DNA of 28,700 bases from SVKR01 sp963605115 (lineage in GTDB: Bacteria; Bacillota; Clostridia; Oscillospirales; Oscillospiraceae). How positions within the stretch are numbered: position 1 is the stretch's first letter; every line of letters starts with the position of its first letter. The notes under the pieces were generated by a model that worked only from the letters and a program-made list of their open reading frames with translations, had not been told where the DNA came from and searched no databases. Positions 1-9,900 of the stretch are shown piece by piece. Position numbers and translations under genes: made by a program. The DNA lies in the NCBI GenBank assembly GCA_963605115.1, contig CAVCTM010000017.1, forward strand, positions 1 to 28,700. Direction: 5' to 3'.

Positions 1-51
1 GCAGATTAAGGCGGCTTCGCTCGAAAAACTTGTACTTACTTGGTAAAAAAG

Positions 52-58
52 AAAGGAG
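52..58 (+). promoter_or_regulatory. Ribosome binding site deciding the first start
   Basis: AAAGGAG lies 5 bases before the ATG at 64 and favours that codon over the in-frame TTG at 40. The 63 bases upstream show nothing else that I can support, and no promoter is recognisable there. Confidence 0.7.
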
Positions 59-63
59 CAGCA

Positions 64-2115
64 ATGAAACAAACTCTTAAAAAAGTTTCTGCACTTCTGC
101 TCACGATCGTTATGCTCTGCTCTCTGCTTGGCGTTGCGGCTTTTGCCGCGGAGCCTACGGTAATTGCAGTGCTGGATAAAACAACGATCACAAAGAGCAG
201 CGAAGGGCAGACTGTGACCCTGACCATCAAGCCTTCTGAGGCTATGATGATCTGCAACTACGGCTTTAAGGTCAGCATCCCGACTGACTGGAGCATCAAG
301 ACTATCTCCAACTCTGATGCGAACGCGCCTTTGAAGGCAAGTGACTATAACCTTAAAACAGGAGACGTTGGCTGGGGTTCCGACGATGCTGAGGACTACA
401 ATGTTGCGTCGTTCGCAGAGATCACCTATGAAATCCCGGCAAACACCGCGGCGGGAACTTACACGATCAATGTTACTGAGATTCTGTGCAGCAAGACTTA
501 TGGAACGGTGAATCTGATTGAAGACGCCACCGCCTCCGTCACCCTCACCATCGCCGATCCCGGCGCCTCCACCGGCGCGGAGATCACCGGCGCTTCCAGC
601 GTGACCGTCGGTGCGACCACGCAGCTGACGGCAAAGCTGCTGCCGGCTGGCACCACCGAGACCATCACCTCCGTTGACTGGGACAGCAGCAGCGCGAACG
701 CCACCGTCACCGGCAGCGGCGAGACCGCAACTGTCAAGGGCGTCACCGCGGGCGATGCGACCATCACCGCGGTCGTCAAAACCAGCGCAAGCAAGACCTA
801 CAACGTGACCCGCAACATCACCGTCACCGCCGCCAAGACCTACACGGTCAAGGCTGTGGCGAGCCCGAAGAGCGTCCACGTCGGAGACAGCGTTGCCGTC
901 ACGGTTTCCGTCGGCGAAAATGATTTCCGCGGCGCGGCAATCACGGTGGCGTATGATGCGTCCAAGTTTGAGTATGTCGATCATACGAAGGGCAATGCGG
1001 GAGACGCCGCAGCAAGATGGAACGTCGAAAAGACGTCCAACGGCGTTGAAATTCAGTTCAGCAACAGCACACTTGTGGCGAAGGACACGGGCCTGCTTAC
1101 CCTGAACTTCAAGGCGCTCAACGTTAGTGAGACAACATCCGGCAGCTTCACTCCCGCAGGCAAGGCCGGCGAGAACGGCAACATGGACTGGCCGGCAGCA
1201 ACGCCGACCGCCGACTCCGTGGAGATCGTGAAACAATTTACCGTTACCTTCAAGGATAAGGACGGCGTGACGCTGACAACCGGCGGCACCGTGACCGTTG
1301 ATCAGGGAACAAAGCTCACCGCGGCGCAGATCCCGACCGCTCCGGCTGTTGAGCACTACAAGTTCGACAAGTGGAACGACGGAACGAGCGACTACACCGC
1401 CGATGAAATCACCAGCCGCGAGGTGACGGCCGATGTGACCTACACGGCAAAGTATGTGGCTTCCAAGTACGCCGTGACGCTCGGCGAGCATCTGGAGGGC
1501 GAAGCTGAGGCCACCTATGATGTCGCCTACTCCGGCACGATCGAGGATGCCTACTACAGCGAGCACTACGCCTACCACGTTCAGTACAGCGTCGATAACG
1601 GTCAGACGTGGAAGGATGCACAGGTCAGCGGCAAGAGCTTCACCGTGCCCGGTGCGGAGATCGTCGGACCGATGTCTGTCCGCGTCAGCCGCAGCATTCA
1701 GGGCATTGAGTTCACGACGGTCGCCGACTATATCAACGGCTATACGCTCGTGCTCGTTCAGGGCAGCGCCGATGCTTACAGCTTCAACGGCAGCGCAATG
1801 TATAAGTATGCCGAAAACGCCTACGTGCGTAACGGTAAGACCTATAGCTTCGCCTACGTCGTCAAAGGCGATGCCGGCAGTGTCGGCGAGCAGATCGAGA
1901 CCTGCGCTGCTCCCGCCGGCGTGATCGCCGACACCCGCGACGTCAATGCGAGCGGCAAAGTCTCCTTTGAGGACGTTCACAAGGTCTTTGAGGTGGCGAA
2001 CAAGGTCGAGATCGCAGATATGGCGATGGTCCTCCGCGCGGACGTCAACCGCGACGGCAAGGTCGATGGCAGCGACATCAACGCCATTCTGACCGACGGC
2101 AGCTATCATACCTGA
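64..2115 (+). CDS. Secreted cohesin/Ig-like/dockerin modular protein
   Basis: Exported 683-residue protein, probably a scaffold or adaptor outside the cell. The start is the ATG at 64, preceded by AAAGGAG (52-58) at 5 bases; an upstream in-frame TTG at 40 would add eight residues ahead of the signal peptide and is less likely. Signal peptide is residues 1-28 (AAFA before AEP). Modules in order: a cohesin-like beta-sandwich at about 30-165, a bacterial Ig-like (Big_2 type) domain at about 170-255, a clearer cohesin at about 259-390 (GDSVAVTVSV, then VAYDASKFEYVDH), an InlB/Listeria-Bacteroides-type repeat at about 392-473, an unassigned beta region to about 620, and a C-terminal dockerin. The first dockerin loop (DVNASGKVSFED) lacks one acidic ligand; the second (DVNRDGKVDGSD) is canonical. 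Codons in the first ~150 residues are more AT-rich than in the Ig-like part, suggesting a mosaic. Domain order is reasonably sure; partners are unknown. Confidence 0.85.
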   Translation: MKQTLKKVSALLLTIVMLCSLLGVAAFAAEPTVIAVLDKTTITKSSEGQTVTLTIKPSEAMMICNYGFKVSIPTDWSIKTISNSDANAPLKASDYNLKTGDVGWGSDDAEDYNVASFAEITYEIPANTAAGTYTINVTEILCSKTYGTVNLIEDATASVTLTIADPGASTGAEITGASSVTVGATTQLTAKLLPAGTTETITSVDWDSSSANATVTGSGETATVKGVTAGDATITAVVKTSASKTYNVTRNITVTAAKTYTVKAVASPKSVHVGDSVAVTVSVGENDFRGAAITVAYDASKFEYVDHTKGNAGDAAARWNVEKTSNGVEIQFSNSTLVAKDTGLLTLNFKALNVSETTSGSFTPAGKAGENGNMDWPAATPTADSVEIVKQFTVTFKDKDGVTLTTGGTVTVDQGTKLTAAQIPTAPAVEHYKFDKWNDGTSDYTADEITSREVTADVTYTAKYVASKYAVTLGEHLEGEAEATYDVAYSGTIEDAYYSEHYAYHVQYSVDNGQTWKDAQVSGKSFTVPGAEIVGPMSVRVSRSIQGIEFTTVADYINGYTLVLVQGSADAYSFNGSAMYKYAENAYVRNGKTYSFAYVVKGDAGSVGEQIETCAAPAGVIADTRDVNASGKVSFEDVHKVFEVANKVEIADMAMVLRADVNRDGKVDGSDINAILTDGSYHT

Positions 2116-2301
2116 ACCAACCCCGGCACCGACAGGGACGGAGCGCCCCAAACGCTCCGTCTCTGCCGCCCGTTCCGGCGCACGCGCCGGAGCGGGCAGT
2201 CGGTGCCTGCCGCCGGGAAATGCCTCCGGCGGCGGGCACAGGCTGCCCGGACAAGGGGCCTCCGGCCCCCGGACAGACTTTCACTTGGAGGAATAAAAAC
2301 C
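2116..2301 (+). promoter_or_regulatory. Structured spacer with four GC-rich stem-loops
   Basis: This non-coding spacer folds almost end to end. Stem 1: 2133-2145 with 2153-2165 (13 pairs including one G-U, 7-base loop). Stem 2: 2168-2180 with 2185-2197 (13 pairs including one G-U, loop CACG). Stem 3: 2203-2216 with 2226-2239 (14 pairs including one G-U, 9-base loop). Stem 4: 2255-2260 with 2264-2269 (6 pairs). The outer arms GCACCGAC (2126-2133) and GTCGGTGC (2199-2206) are also complementary, so stems 1 and 2 could sit on a shared closing helix that competes with stem 3. No T-run follows any stem, so a simple intrinsic terminator is not shown. It could be a processing or mRNA-stability element, or a leader for the anchor/protease operon. 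GGAGG (2287-2291) lies 10 bases before the next ATG. Confidence 0.6.
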
Positions 2302-3444
2302 ATGAAACACACCGCAAACCGACTTCTTGCGCTCGTGCTCGCGCTCGCGCTGGCCTTTGCGCTCTCCGCCGCCGCCTTTGCCGACGGCTCCGCCGTGCTG
2401 CGCTATGAGCTGACGAGCGACGGCAAAAGCGCCGTTACCGTCAGCACCGGCGACGAGATCGAGGTGAAGTTCACCATCCGCCGCACGGACAGCGACGCGG
2501 CATATCAGCTCAACGCCATGGATAACGACGTGGAGTACGACAAGACCTTTTTCGAGCCGGTTGACGGCTCCGTGACGGTCGTAAAGGCCGGGGAGGGTCA
2601 TCCCGCGGCCGCCTTCGACCGGCGTCTCGTGAACGAGCAGGCCATTGTCCGCATCAACGACTATACCGGAAACTATGCCGCGGAGGAGGTCGTATGCACC
2701 TTCCGCCTCCGCGTTATCGCGACGGGCGGCAGCACGGTCATCCGCAGCAGCGAGTGCCTCGCCTATGACGAGACCGGCGCGCAGCTCACCGTCGGGACGC
2801 AGAACCTCACAGTCAGCTTCCCGGCGCCTCCCGCGCCCTCCGGCGGCGACACGGAGGACAAGCCCTGCGACGGCGGCGACAACTGCCCGTCCCGCCACCT
2901 CGTGGATGTGGACAAGACCCAGTGGTACCACGAGGCGATCGACTATGCTGTCGTAAACGGTCTCATGCAGGGCATGTCCGCCACGACCTTTGAGCCGAAC
3001 ACCCCGACCACCCGCGGCATGATCGTCACGATCCTGCACCGGCTTGAGGGCAAGCCCGCCGCGGCGAACGCCGCCGGATTCACGGACGTGCCGGAAGACC
3101 AGTGGTACGCCGCCGCGGTCGCGTGGGCGGCGGAGAACGGCATCGTTCTCGGCTTCGGTGACGGCAGCTTCGGTCCGATGCAGACCATCACGCGCGAGCA
3201 GTTTGCCGCGATCATGATGCGCTACTGCGAGTATAAGGGCTACGACACCGGTGCGCGCGCCGATCTCTCCGGCTATACCGACGCCGCGGACATCAGCACC
3301 TGGGCGGTCGATAATATGCGCTGGGCAAACGGCGCGGGGCTCATCACCGGCCGCAGCGAGACGACGCTCGCCCCGCGCGGCAGCGCCACGCGCGCGGAGG
3401 CGGCGCAGATCCTGATGCGCTTCCTGCGCTCCCTTGAGGGCTGA
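2302..3444 (+). CDS. Cell-wall anchor: cohesin plus three SLH domains
   Basis: A 380-residue exported protein likely to sit in the cell wall and present a cohesin outward, like an anchoring scaffoldin. The start is the ATG at 2302, after GGAGG at 2287-2291. Signal peptide is residues 1-27 (AAAFA before DGS). Residues about 32-175 form a cohesin-like beta-sandwich (DNDVEYDKTFFEPVDG; CTFRLRVIATGG). A short Gly/Asp/Cys linker leads to three SLH domains at about 199-252, 257-313 and 322-380, each with the W-x-x-x-A-[IV] helix and a TRGM, TREQ or TRAE motif. SLH domains usually bind pyruvylated secondary wall polymers. The next gene starts 5 bases after the stop. The SLH call is firm; the cohesin is more divergent than in the next gene. 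Confidence 0.88.
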   Translation: MKHTANRLLALVLALALAFALSAAAFADGSAVLRYELTSDGKSAVTVSTGDEIEVKFTIRRTDSDAAYQLNAMDNDVEYDKTFFEPVDGSVTVVKAGEGHPAAAFDRRLVNEQAIVRINDYTGNYAAEEVVCTFRLRVIATGGSTVIRSSECLAYDETGAQLTVGTQNLTVSFPAPPAPSGGDTEDKPCDGGDNCPSRHLVDVDKTQWYHEAIDYAVVNGLMQGMSATTFEPNTPTTRGMIVTILHRLEGKPAAANAAGFTDVPEDQWYAAAVAWAAENGIVLGFGDGSFGPMQTITREQFAAIMMRYCEYKGYDTGARADLSGYTDAADISTWAVDNMRWANGAGLITGRSETTLAPRGSATRAEAAQILMRFLRSLEG

Positions 3445-3449
3445 CGCCG

Positions 3450-4505
3450 ATGAAAAAACTGCTTTCCGCCGTCCTCGCGCTGACGCTTCTGCTCAGCGCG
3501 GGGACCGCGCTCGCCGCCGGACCGACGGTCACGGCCGCACGCGTTTCCGCCCGTGCGGGGGAGGAGGTCTCCCTCGCCGTGACGCTCAGCGGCGGCAGCG
3601 GCGTGCGCAATTTTGACTTTGAAGTGACTTACCCCGCGGTGCTGACGCTCTCCGCCGTGGACACCGCCGGCGCGATCTGCGACGGCGGTATGATCGCAAA
3701 CCTCGAAAAGGGCATCCTCTGCTTCGCGCTCTCGTCCGACGCCGCGGAGAAGGAGGGCACGCTCTTCACGCTGCGCTTCACCGTTGCGGCGGACGCCGCC
3801 GCGGGCAGCTATCCCGTCAGCATCGGCGTGCGCGCCGGCGGCGCGTTTTCCAATGACGCCGGTCCCATCACCGCCGTGTTTGTCTCCGGCGGCGTGGACG
3901 TCGCCGCGGAGAGCGGCGGCAGCACCGGCGGTGATCCCGGCACCGGCGGCAGCACCGGCGGGAGCACCGGCGGCGGGAGCATTACGATCGATGACCCGGA
4001 GATCACCCCGCTGCCGGGCGAGCCGGTCGTATTCTCCGACGTTGCCGCGGGCGACTGGTTTTATGACTGCGTGACGGGCCTCGCGGCGCAGGGCGTCGTC
4101 AGCGGCTACCCGAACGGGACGTTCTGGCCGAACGCCGCCGTCTCCGCGGGCGAGGCGCTGAAGCTCATCCTGCTCGCCTCCGGCTGCGACATTCAGCCGG
4201 CGAAAACGGGCCACTGGGCGGAGCCGTTCCGCAGCTATGCGGCGGAGCGCGGCTGGCTCAGCGTGGACGCCGGGAAGCTCGACGAGCCCATCACGCGCCT
4301 CGATATCGCGGCGCTGCTGGCGAAAGCCAACGCCATCGCCCCGGCAGATGAGACCGTGTTCCCGGACACGGACGACCCCTACGCCGCCGCGCTCGGCAAA
4401 GCCGGGCTGCTCATCGGCTATGAGGACGGCTCCTTCGGTCCGGCGCGGCTTATGACGCGCGCGGAGCTGTGCATGCTGCTCTGGCGTCTGGAGGGGAAGG
4501 CATGA
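3450..4505 (+). CDS. Cell-wall anchor: cohesin, Gly linker, SLH domains
   Basis: A second anchoring-scaffoldin-like protein, 351 residues, directly after the first. ATG at 3450; GAGGG at 3436-3440 is a modest ribosome site 9 bases upstream, so translation may depend on the preceding gene. Signal peptide is residues 1-22. A clean cohesin follows at about 25-150 (ARAGEEVSLAVTLSGG, FDFEVTYP, GTLFTLRFTVAADAA). A flexible Gly/Ser/Thr linker spans about 151-182. The C-terminal part (191-351) carries SLH domains: the first (FSDVAAGDWFYDCV) and third (GYEDGSFGPARLMTRAEL) are clear, the middle one is degenerate. The stop overlaps the next start as ATGA (4502-4505), indicating translational coupling. 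With its neighbour it gives two wall-attached cohesins side by side. Confidence 0.88.
   Translation: MKKLLSAVLALTLLLSAGTALAAGPTVTAARVSARAGEEVSLAVTLSGGSGVRNFDFEVTYPAVLTLSAVDTAGAICDGGMIANLEKGILCFALSSDAAEKEGTLFTLRFTVAADAAAGSYPVSIGVRAGGAFSNDAGPITAVFVSGGVDVAAESGGSTGGDPGTGGSTGGSTGGGSITIDDPEITPLPGEPVVFSDVAAGDWFYDCVTGLAAQGVVSGYPNGTFWPNAAVSAGEALKLILLASGCDIQPAKTGHWAEPFRSYAAERGWLSVDAGKLDEPITRLDIAALLAKANAIAPADETVFPDTDDPYAAALGKAGLLIGYEDGSFGPARLMTRAELCMLLWRLEGKA
3913..3981 (+). repeat. Gly-Ser-Thr linker repeat in cohesin-SLH anchor
   Basis: Short in-frame repetition of GGCGGCAGCACCGGCGG-like units encodes GGSTGG, GTGGSTGG and STGGGS. It separates cohesin from SLH domains and would act as a flexible hinge. 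Such GC-rich repeats can change in length by slippage. Confidence 0.7.
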
Positions 4506-6928
4506 AAAAACGGATCGCAGCCCTGCTGCTGACGGCGGCGCTCGCGCTGGGACTGCTCGCGGTCCCCGCCGCGGCGGATGACGAAGGCTCCGGCTCCAGC
4601 GCCGGTGCGCCGCCCTCCGCGCTGGATGTCTATATCCAGGTCGGCGACGATACGGCGGAGAGCGACCGGCTGCTGCTCGGCAGCTTCAGCGGCACGCAGC
4701 TGCGCGAATGGGCGAGCCGCGATACGCTGAAATATTCCGCCGCAAGCTATTACGGCAACACCGCCGGCCGCGTCGTGCGCGAATGGCTGCCGCTGACGGA
4801 GTTCGCGGAGAAGCTCTCCGCCGAGCTCGGCTATGAGGTCTGCTATGCCTCCGGCGACAGCTTCATTATGGGCGAGGACCTCACCCGCGACCCGGACCTC
4901 GCCGGTTTTGACCGCGCGGTGCTGACCGGGAACTGGTATTCCTACGACTCCATGGTCGGGACAAAGCGCTATTACTTCCCGGAGTGGACGAGCGGCAGCG
5001 AGTCCGGCGCCGTGGAGGTGCCGTCCGTCATCGGATTCAAAAGCTACGGCGGATCGAGCGGCATGAGCGACGGGATGCTGGATATTTACGCCGGCAGCGC
5101 CGACTATCTCTGGGCGTTTGTCGTCTATTACGGGCAGACGCGCTGCACGGAGACGAATTACCCTTATTTTTACTACGGACAGACCGAGGCGGCGTTCCGC
5201 TATGAGCGCTCCGCGCCCTTGAACGCGACGGTCGGCGCGCTGCTCGGTGCGCAGATCGCGGGCGCGCAGACGCTTCTGGAGGAGACCGCCGCCGCGGACA
5301 GCGCGGCGGACGTCGCGCAGGGGAAATACTGGGCGACGGCGGCGCAGCGCAGCGTGCTTCAGGCGGCGCTGAACGCGGCAAACGCCGTTTATCAGCGCGC
5401 GGACGCGCTGAACGGTCCCTGCTTTGACGCGCTGATGCGGCTCAAGACTGCGGCGGAGACCTTCGAGTCCGTGCGCCAGCCGGGGGAGAAGTCCGGCTTT
5501 TTCTGGTACACGGAGACCGAGGGCGATACCTATGTGATCTCCACGGCAAACCAGCTCTGGGAGCTCTGCCGGATCGTGAACGGCGAGGCGTATGACGAAA
5601 ACAGCGGCGTTACCATCGCACAGGACAGCTTCGCCGGCAAGACGGTCATTTTGGACCGCGACATCGACGCCGACGGCGCGCGGCCCCATATCGGAACGGA
5701 GGAGTTTGCCTTTGAGGGCACCTTTGACGGCGCGGGTCACACGGTCAGCAGGCTTTCCGTCGTCCTTGAGGGCGACAGCTACCTCACGGACGGCTATTAT
5801 ACCGCCCTGTTCGGCTCGATCGGCACGCAGGGCACGGTCAGGAATCTGACTGTACGCGGCGAGAGCGGCGGGGGATCGAGCGGACCGGTCGGCGGGCTCT
5901 GCGCCGTCAACGCGGGAATGATCGAAAACTGCGCCGCGCTGATGACGCTCAATGCACCCGACGCCTCTGCCCTCGGCGGCATCGCCGCGGTCAACCGCGG
6001 CAGCGTCACGGGCTGCGTCGGCGTCGGCGCGCCGCTCGTCGGGAGTAATTCCGGCAGCGCAGAGAGCTGCATCGCCGTCTCCGCCCCGCTCGTGACGAAA
6101 AACACCGGCGCGCTCGCCCGCAGCTACGCCATCGGCGCGGCGGCGGTCGGGGAGAGCGGCGGCACGCTCACGGCGGTCTATGGCGTCGGCGCGGCGCAGC
6201 CGGAGGGCGTTGCGGCGCTCGGCGGCGCGGCAGACTTCGGCGAAGCCGTACTCACGGAGCTCGGCTCCGCCTTCCGCGCGCTGCGCGGCGGCTACCCGGC
6301 GCTCAGCTGGCAGAAGGTCTATTTGCTGCGCTTTGAAACGATCCTGACCGAAGCCCCGATGGACGGCATCGAGGCGGCGGAGTATCTGCCTGCCGCGCGT
6401 CCGGCAGACCCGGCGGCGGAGGGTTACGACTTCGCCGGCTGGTACGATGACGCCGCGCGGAGCGAGGCGGCGGACTTCGCCGCCCTCACGACCGGCGACC
6501 GCACGCTTTACGCCGCGTGGACGAAAAATGGCGAGAGGCTTTACCGGCTCACGCTGCGCCTGCGCTGCGTGAGCGCGCCGGGACTTATCACGGAGGAGAC
6601 GCGCACGCTGCTGTTTGCCGCGGGCGAGGAATACACTGCCGAAGCCCCCGCGATGGACGGCTTTGCCTGCCAGACGCCGGTGCTGACCGGCACGATGGGC
6701 GCGGCGGACACCGAGCTCACGCTCATTTACCGTCTTTACGGCGATCTGGACCTCGACGGCGCGGTCACGGCGGCGGACGCCATGCTGCTCCTGCGCCACA
6801 CGGCGGAAAGGCTGAAGCTTTCCGCCGAGGCGCTCTGCGCCGCGGACGTAAACGGCGACGGAATGATCAATTCGGACGACTGCGCGGACATTCTGCGCCT
6901 CGCGGTCGGTCTTAAAGTGGGAGGATAA
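4502..6928 (+). CDS. Secreted GLUG-repeat protein with dockerin
   Basis: An 808-residue exported protein, likely a dockerin-borne component recruited to the anchor cohesins. ATG at 4502 overlaps the previous stop; GGAGGGG (4490-4496) lies 5 bases upstream. Signal peptide is residues 1-25 (VPAAA before DDE). Residues about 36-242 resemble the N-terminal domain of the SLH proteins at 21873 and 24062 (shared features: a LREW/LKAL-type helix, KRYYFPEW against RRYYFPDL, VPSVIGFKSYGG). An Ala-rich helical stretch at about 245-325 resembles FIVAR-type spacers. A GLUG-type beta-helix follows at about 333-610 (FDGAGHTVSRL, GGLCAVNAG, GGIAAVNRG), then an InlB-type repeat at about 611-675 (GYDFAGWYDD, LYAAWTKNG). 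Both dockerin loops at 747-808 are intact (DLDLDGAVTAAD, DVNGDGMINSDD). No catalytic motif is seen; a binding role is possible. Confidence 0.85.
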   Translation: MKKRIAALLLTAALALGLLAVPAAADDEGSGSSAGAPPSALDVYIQVGDDTAESDRLLLGSFSGTQLREWASRDTLKYSAASYYGNTAGRVVREWLPLTEFAEKLSAELGYEVCYASGDSFIMGEDLTRDPDLAGFDRAVLTGNWYSYDSMVGTKRYYFPEWTSGSESGAVEVPSVIGFKSYGGSSGMSDGMLDIYAGSADYLWAFVVYYGQTRCTETNYPYFYYGQTEAAFRYERSAPLNATVGALLGAQIAGAQTLLEETAAADSAADVAQGKYWATAAQRSVLQAALNAANAVYQRADALNGPCFDALMRLKTAAETFESVRQPGEKSGFFWYTETEGDTYVISTANQLWELCRIVNGEAYDENSGVTIAQDSFAGKTVILDRDIDADGARPHIGTEEFAFEGTFDGAGHTVSRLSVVLEGDSYLTDGYYTALFGSIGTQGTVRNLTVRGESGGGSSGPVGGLCAVNAGMIENCAALMTLNAPDASALGGIAAVNRGSVTGCVGVGAPLVGSNSGSAESCIAVSAPLVTKNTGALARSYAIGAAAVGESGGTLTAVYGVGAAQPEGVAALGGAADFGEAVLTELGSAFRALRGGYPALSWQKVYLLRFETILTEAPMDGIEAAEYLPAARPADPAAEGYDFAGWYDDAARSEAADFAALTTGDRTLYAAWTKNGERLYRLTLRLRCVSAPGLITEETRTLLFAAGEEYTAEAPAMDGFACQTPVLTGTMGAADTELTLIYRLYGDLDLDGAVTAADAMLLLRHTAERLKLSAEALCAADVNGDGMINSDDCADILRLAVGLKVGG

Positions 6929-6931
6929 GGA

Positions 6932-9900
6932 ATGAAGAAAGGAACCGGGATGCGCCGCGCGCTTTCGCTGCTGCTGACGCTCTGCCTGCTGCTCTCGTTC
7001 AGCCCCGCGGCGTTTGCCGCGGAGACGGGAGAGGAGCCGGCGGACGCTTCGGAGCAGCTTTTGGAGCGCGTTTCCGCGCTGGAGAGCACGGCGGCGGAGG
7101 AGGAGGTCGAATATGACGGCTATCTCGTAAAGCTCCGCGACGACCTCGCGGGCGAGATCATGCTCACGCTCGCGGCGGACGCCACGCTCGAAGCGGTGGG
7201 GGAGACCCTCTACACCGTGGCGAGCGCCGAGGAAGCGCTGGAGTACTTCGAGCCCGACGAGATCGAGTATCTTGAGCCGAACTACGCGGTCTACGCCCTC
7301 GGCGGCGAGGGCGCGGACGCCTTCGGCGTGAACGACCCCTATTATGAGAAATATCAGTGGAACCTCGGCGTTCTGAATGTCCCGGAGGTCTGGGACATGG
7401 GGCTTGAGGGCGCGTCGCTCGGCGACGGCGACCCCGTGATCATCGCGGTCATCGACTCCGGCATCAACTATGACCACGAGGACCTTGACCGCAGCCACAT
7501 CCTCGTCGAGGATGGCTACAGCTGGGTGACGACCGACAAAACGGATGTGAAGGACACGCTCGGCCACGGCACCTTCTGCTCCGCCCAGATCATGGCAGGC
7601 AAGGACAACGGCGTCGGCATCGCCGGCATCGCGCCGGAGGTCTATATCCTCCCGCTGCGCGTGTTCGGCAGCAGCGGTAAGGGCTACACCTCCGACATCG
7701 TTGCCGCCATCAATTTCGCGGCGAACTATACCTACAAGGGCCGCCATGTGGACGTTATCAGCATGAGTCTCGGCGGCGAGGGCGCTTCCGCAACGCAGAA
7801 GGCTGCGTGCCAGACGGCGGTGGATAACGGGATCCTCGTCATCGCCGCGGCGGGCAACGACGGCGACTATACGCTCAATTACCCCGCCGCCTTCGACTGC
7901 GTGATCGGCGTCGGCTCCGTCGGCACGGCGGAGAGCCGGACGGAGGTCTCCGACTTCTCCCAGCGCGGCACGACGAACGTCTTCGTCACCGCACCGGGCT
8001 ACCAGATCGTGAGCGCCTACTATGACGCGAGCAATTCCTATTACCGCGGCAACGGCACCTCCTTCGCCTGCCCGGAGGTCGCGGCACTCGGCGCGATTTT
8101 GAAGAGCGTGGACCGCGACGTCACGCAGGACGACTTCATGAAGCTCCTCATCGCCACGAGCACCGACCTCGGCGACAAGGGGCGGGACGATATTTACGGC
8201 TACGGTCTCGTGGACTTTGAAAAAGCCGTCAACGCCGCGCTGGAGCAGTTCGGCGGCGTCGCCGCGGAGGGCGTGGTCACGGTCAGCGTCGTGGATGCCG
8301 AGGGCGCGGCGATCGACGGCGCGGAGATCACCATCACCGCACAGGGCGATACGGCAGCCATCGCGCCGAACGACGACGGCAGCTACACGCTCCCCGCGGG
8401 ACAGTATGACTACACCGTCAGCGCGCCCTATTACGTCACGGCGACGGGCAGCTTCTCCGTTTACACCGCCTCGCGCACCCTGCGCGTGACGCTGGAGGGT
8501 GAGCCTTACCCGGTCACGATCACGCCGAAGAACACGGCTGGCGAGGTCCTCGGCGCGGCAGCCATCACCGTGCGCAATGCCAAGGGCGTCCGGCAGGAGG
8601 CGCTCGATTTCGGCAGCTACTCGCTCCCGATCGGCAGCTATACCTATTCCATCTCCTGCACGGGCTACTACACCCAGACCGGCAGCTTCACCGTTGCACC
8701 GGAAACCGGTGCGGCGCTGGACGTGACCGTTTACGGCGACATCGACGTCGCGAGCGCGACGCTCGCCGTGCAGAACACCGACGGCGCAGCGCTCGACGGC
8801 GTGACCGTCACGATCTATAACGCCGACGGCGGCGTCGTCTCCCCCTATGACGACGGATACTATAAATTCTATCCGGGCTCTTACCGCTTTGTCGCCGAGT
8901 CCGGCAGTTATCTGACGGAGGAGGGCTCCTTCGAGATCACGGAGGCGCAGAAGGGCACGGTCATCGCGGTCCCCATCGTGATGCAGAACCCGCTGATGTG
9001 GGTCTATTTCCAGATCGTGCCCATCTCCGCCGAAGTGACGCTCCGAAACGAAGCAGGCGAGACCGTAGAGCCGCAGGCGGCGGGCGAGTACCGTCTGCTG
9101 AAGGGCACTTATACCTACACGGTCTCCGCCGACGGCTATGAGACCGTCACGGACTCGTTCACCCTGACCACCGCGGGACGCACCATCGACATCGAGCTCG
9201 CCGAGAGCAGCGCCGACGGCACGGCAACGGTGAGCTTCATCTCCAACGGCGGCTCCGCCGTCGCCTCCCGGCGCGCCGCGGTCGGTGAAAAGCTCGAAGC
9301 GCCCGAAGCGCCGGCGCGCACGGGCTACGATTTCGCCGGCTGGTATAAGGAGCCGGCGCTGACGACGCCGTGGGTCTTCGATACGGACGTCGTGACCGGT
9401 CCGACGAGCCTTTACGCGAAGTGGACCGCCGCGGAATACCGCATCGTTTATATGTTTGACGGCGCGGAGCTGCGCGGTCTCGCGCCCGCGTCCCGACGCT
9501 ACGGCGAGGCGGTGCGCAGCCTGCCCGTCCCGGCGATCGACGGCTGGCACTTCACCGGCTGGTATGCCGACGAGGAGCTGACCCAGCCGGTGACAGCCAT
9601 CTCCGCGGCGAAGGCGGGCGACACCGTGCTTTACGCCGCCTGCGAAGCCGACACCGGGGAATACACCGTGCGCTTCGAGTCGAACGGCGGCTCCGCCGTC
9701 GCCGACGTGACGCTGAATGCGGAGACGGGCTATATCCTCACCGCGCCCGAAGCGCCGGCGCGCACGGGCTACACCTTCGCCGGCTGGTACACCGATGAGG
9801 CGCTGACGGCGGCGTGGGATTTCGCCAGCCCCGTCACATGGCATACGACGCTCTATGCGAAGTGGACGGCGAACCGCTACGCCATCACCTACATGAGCGG

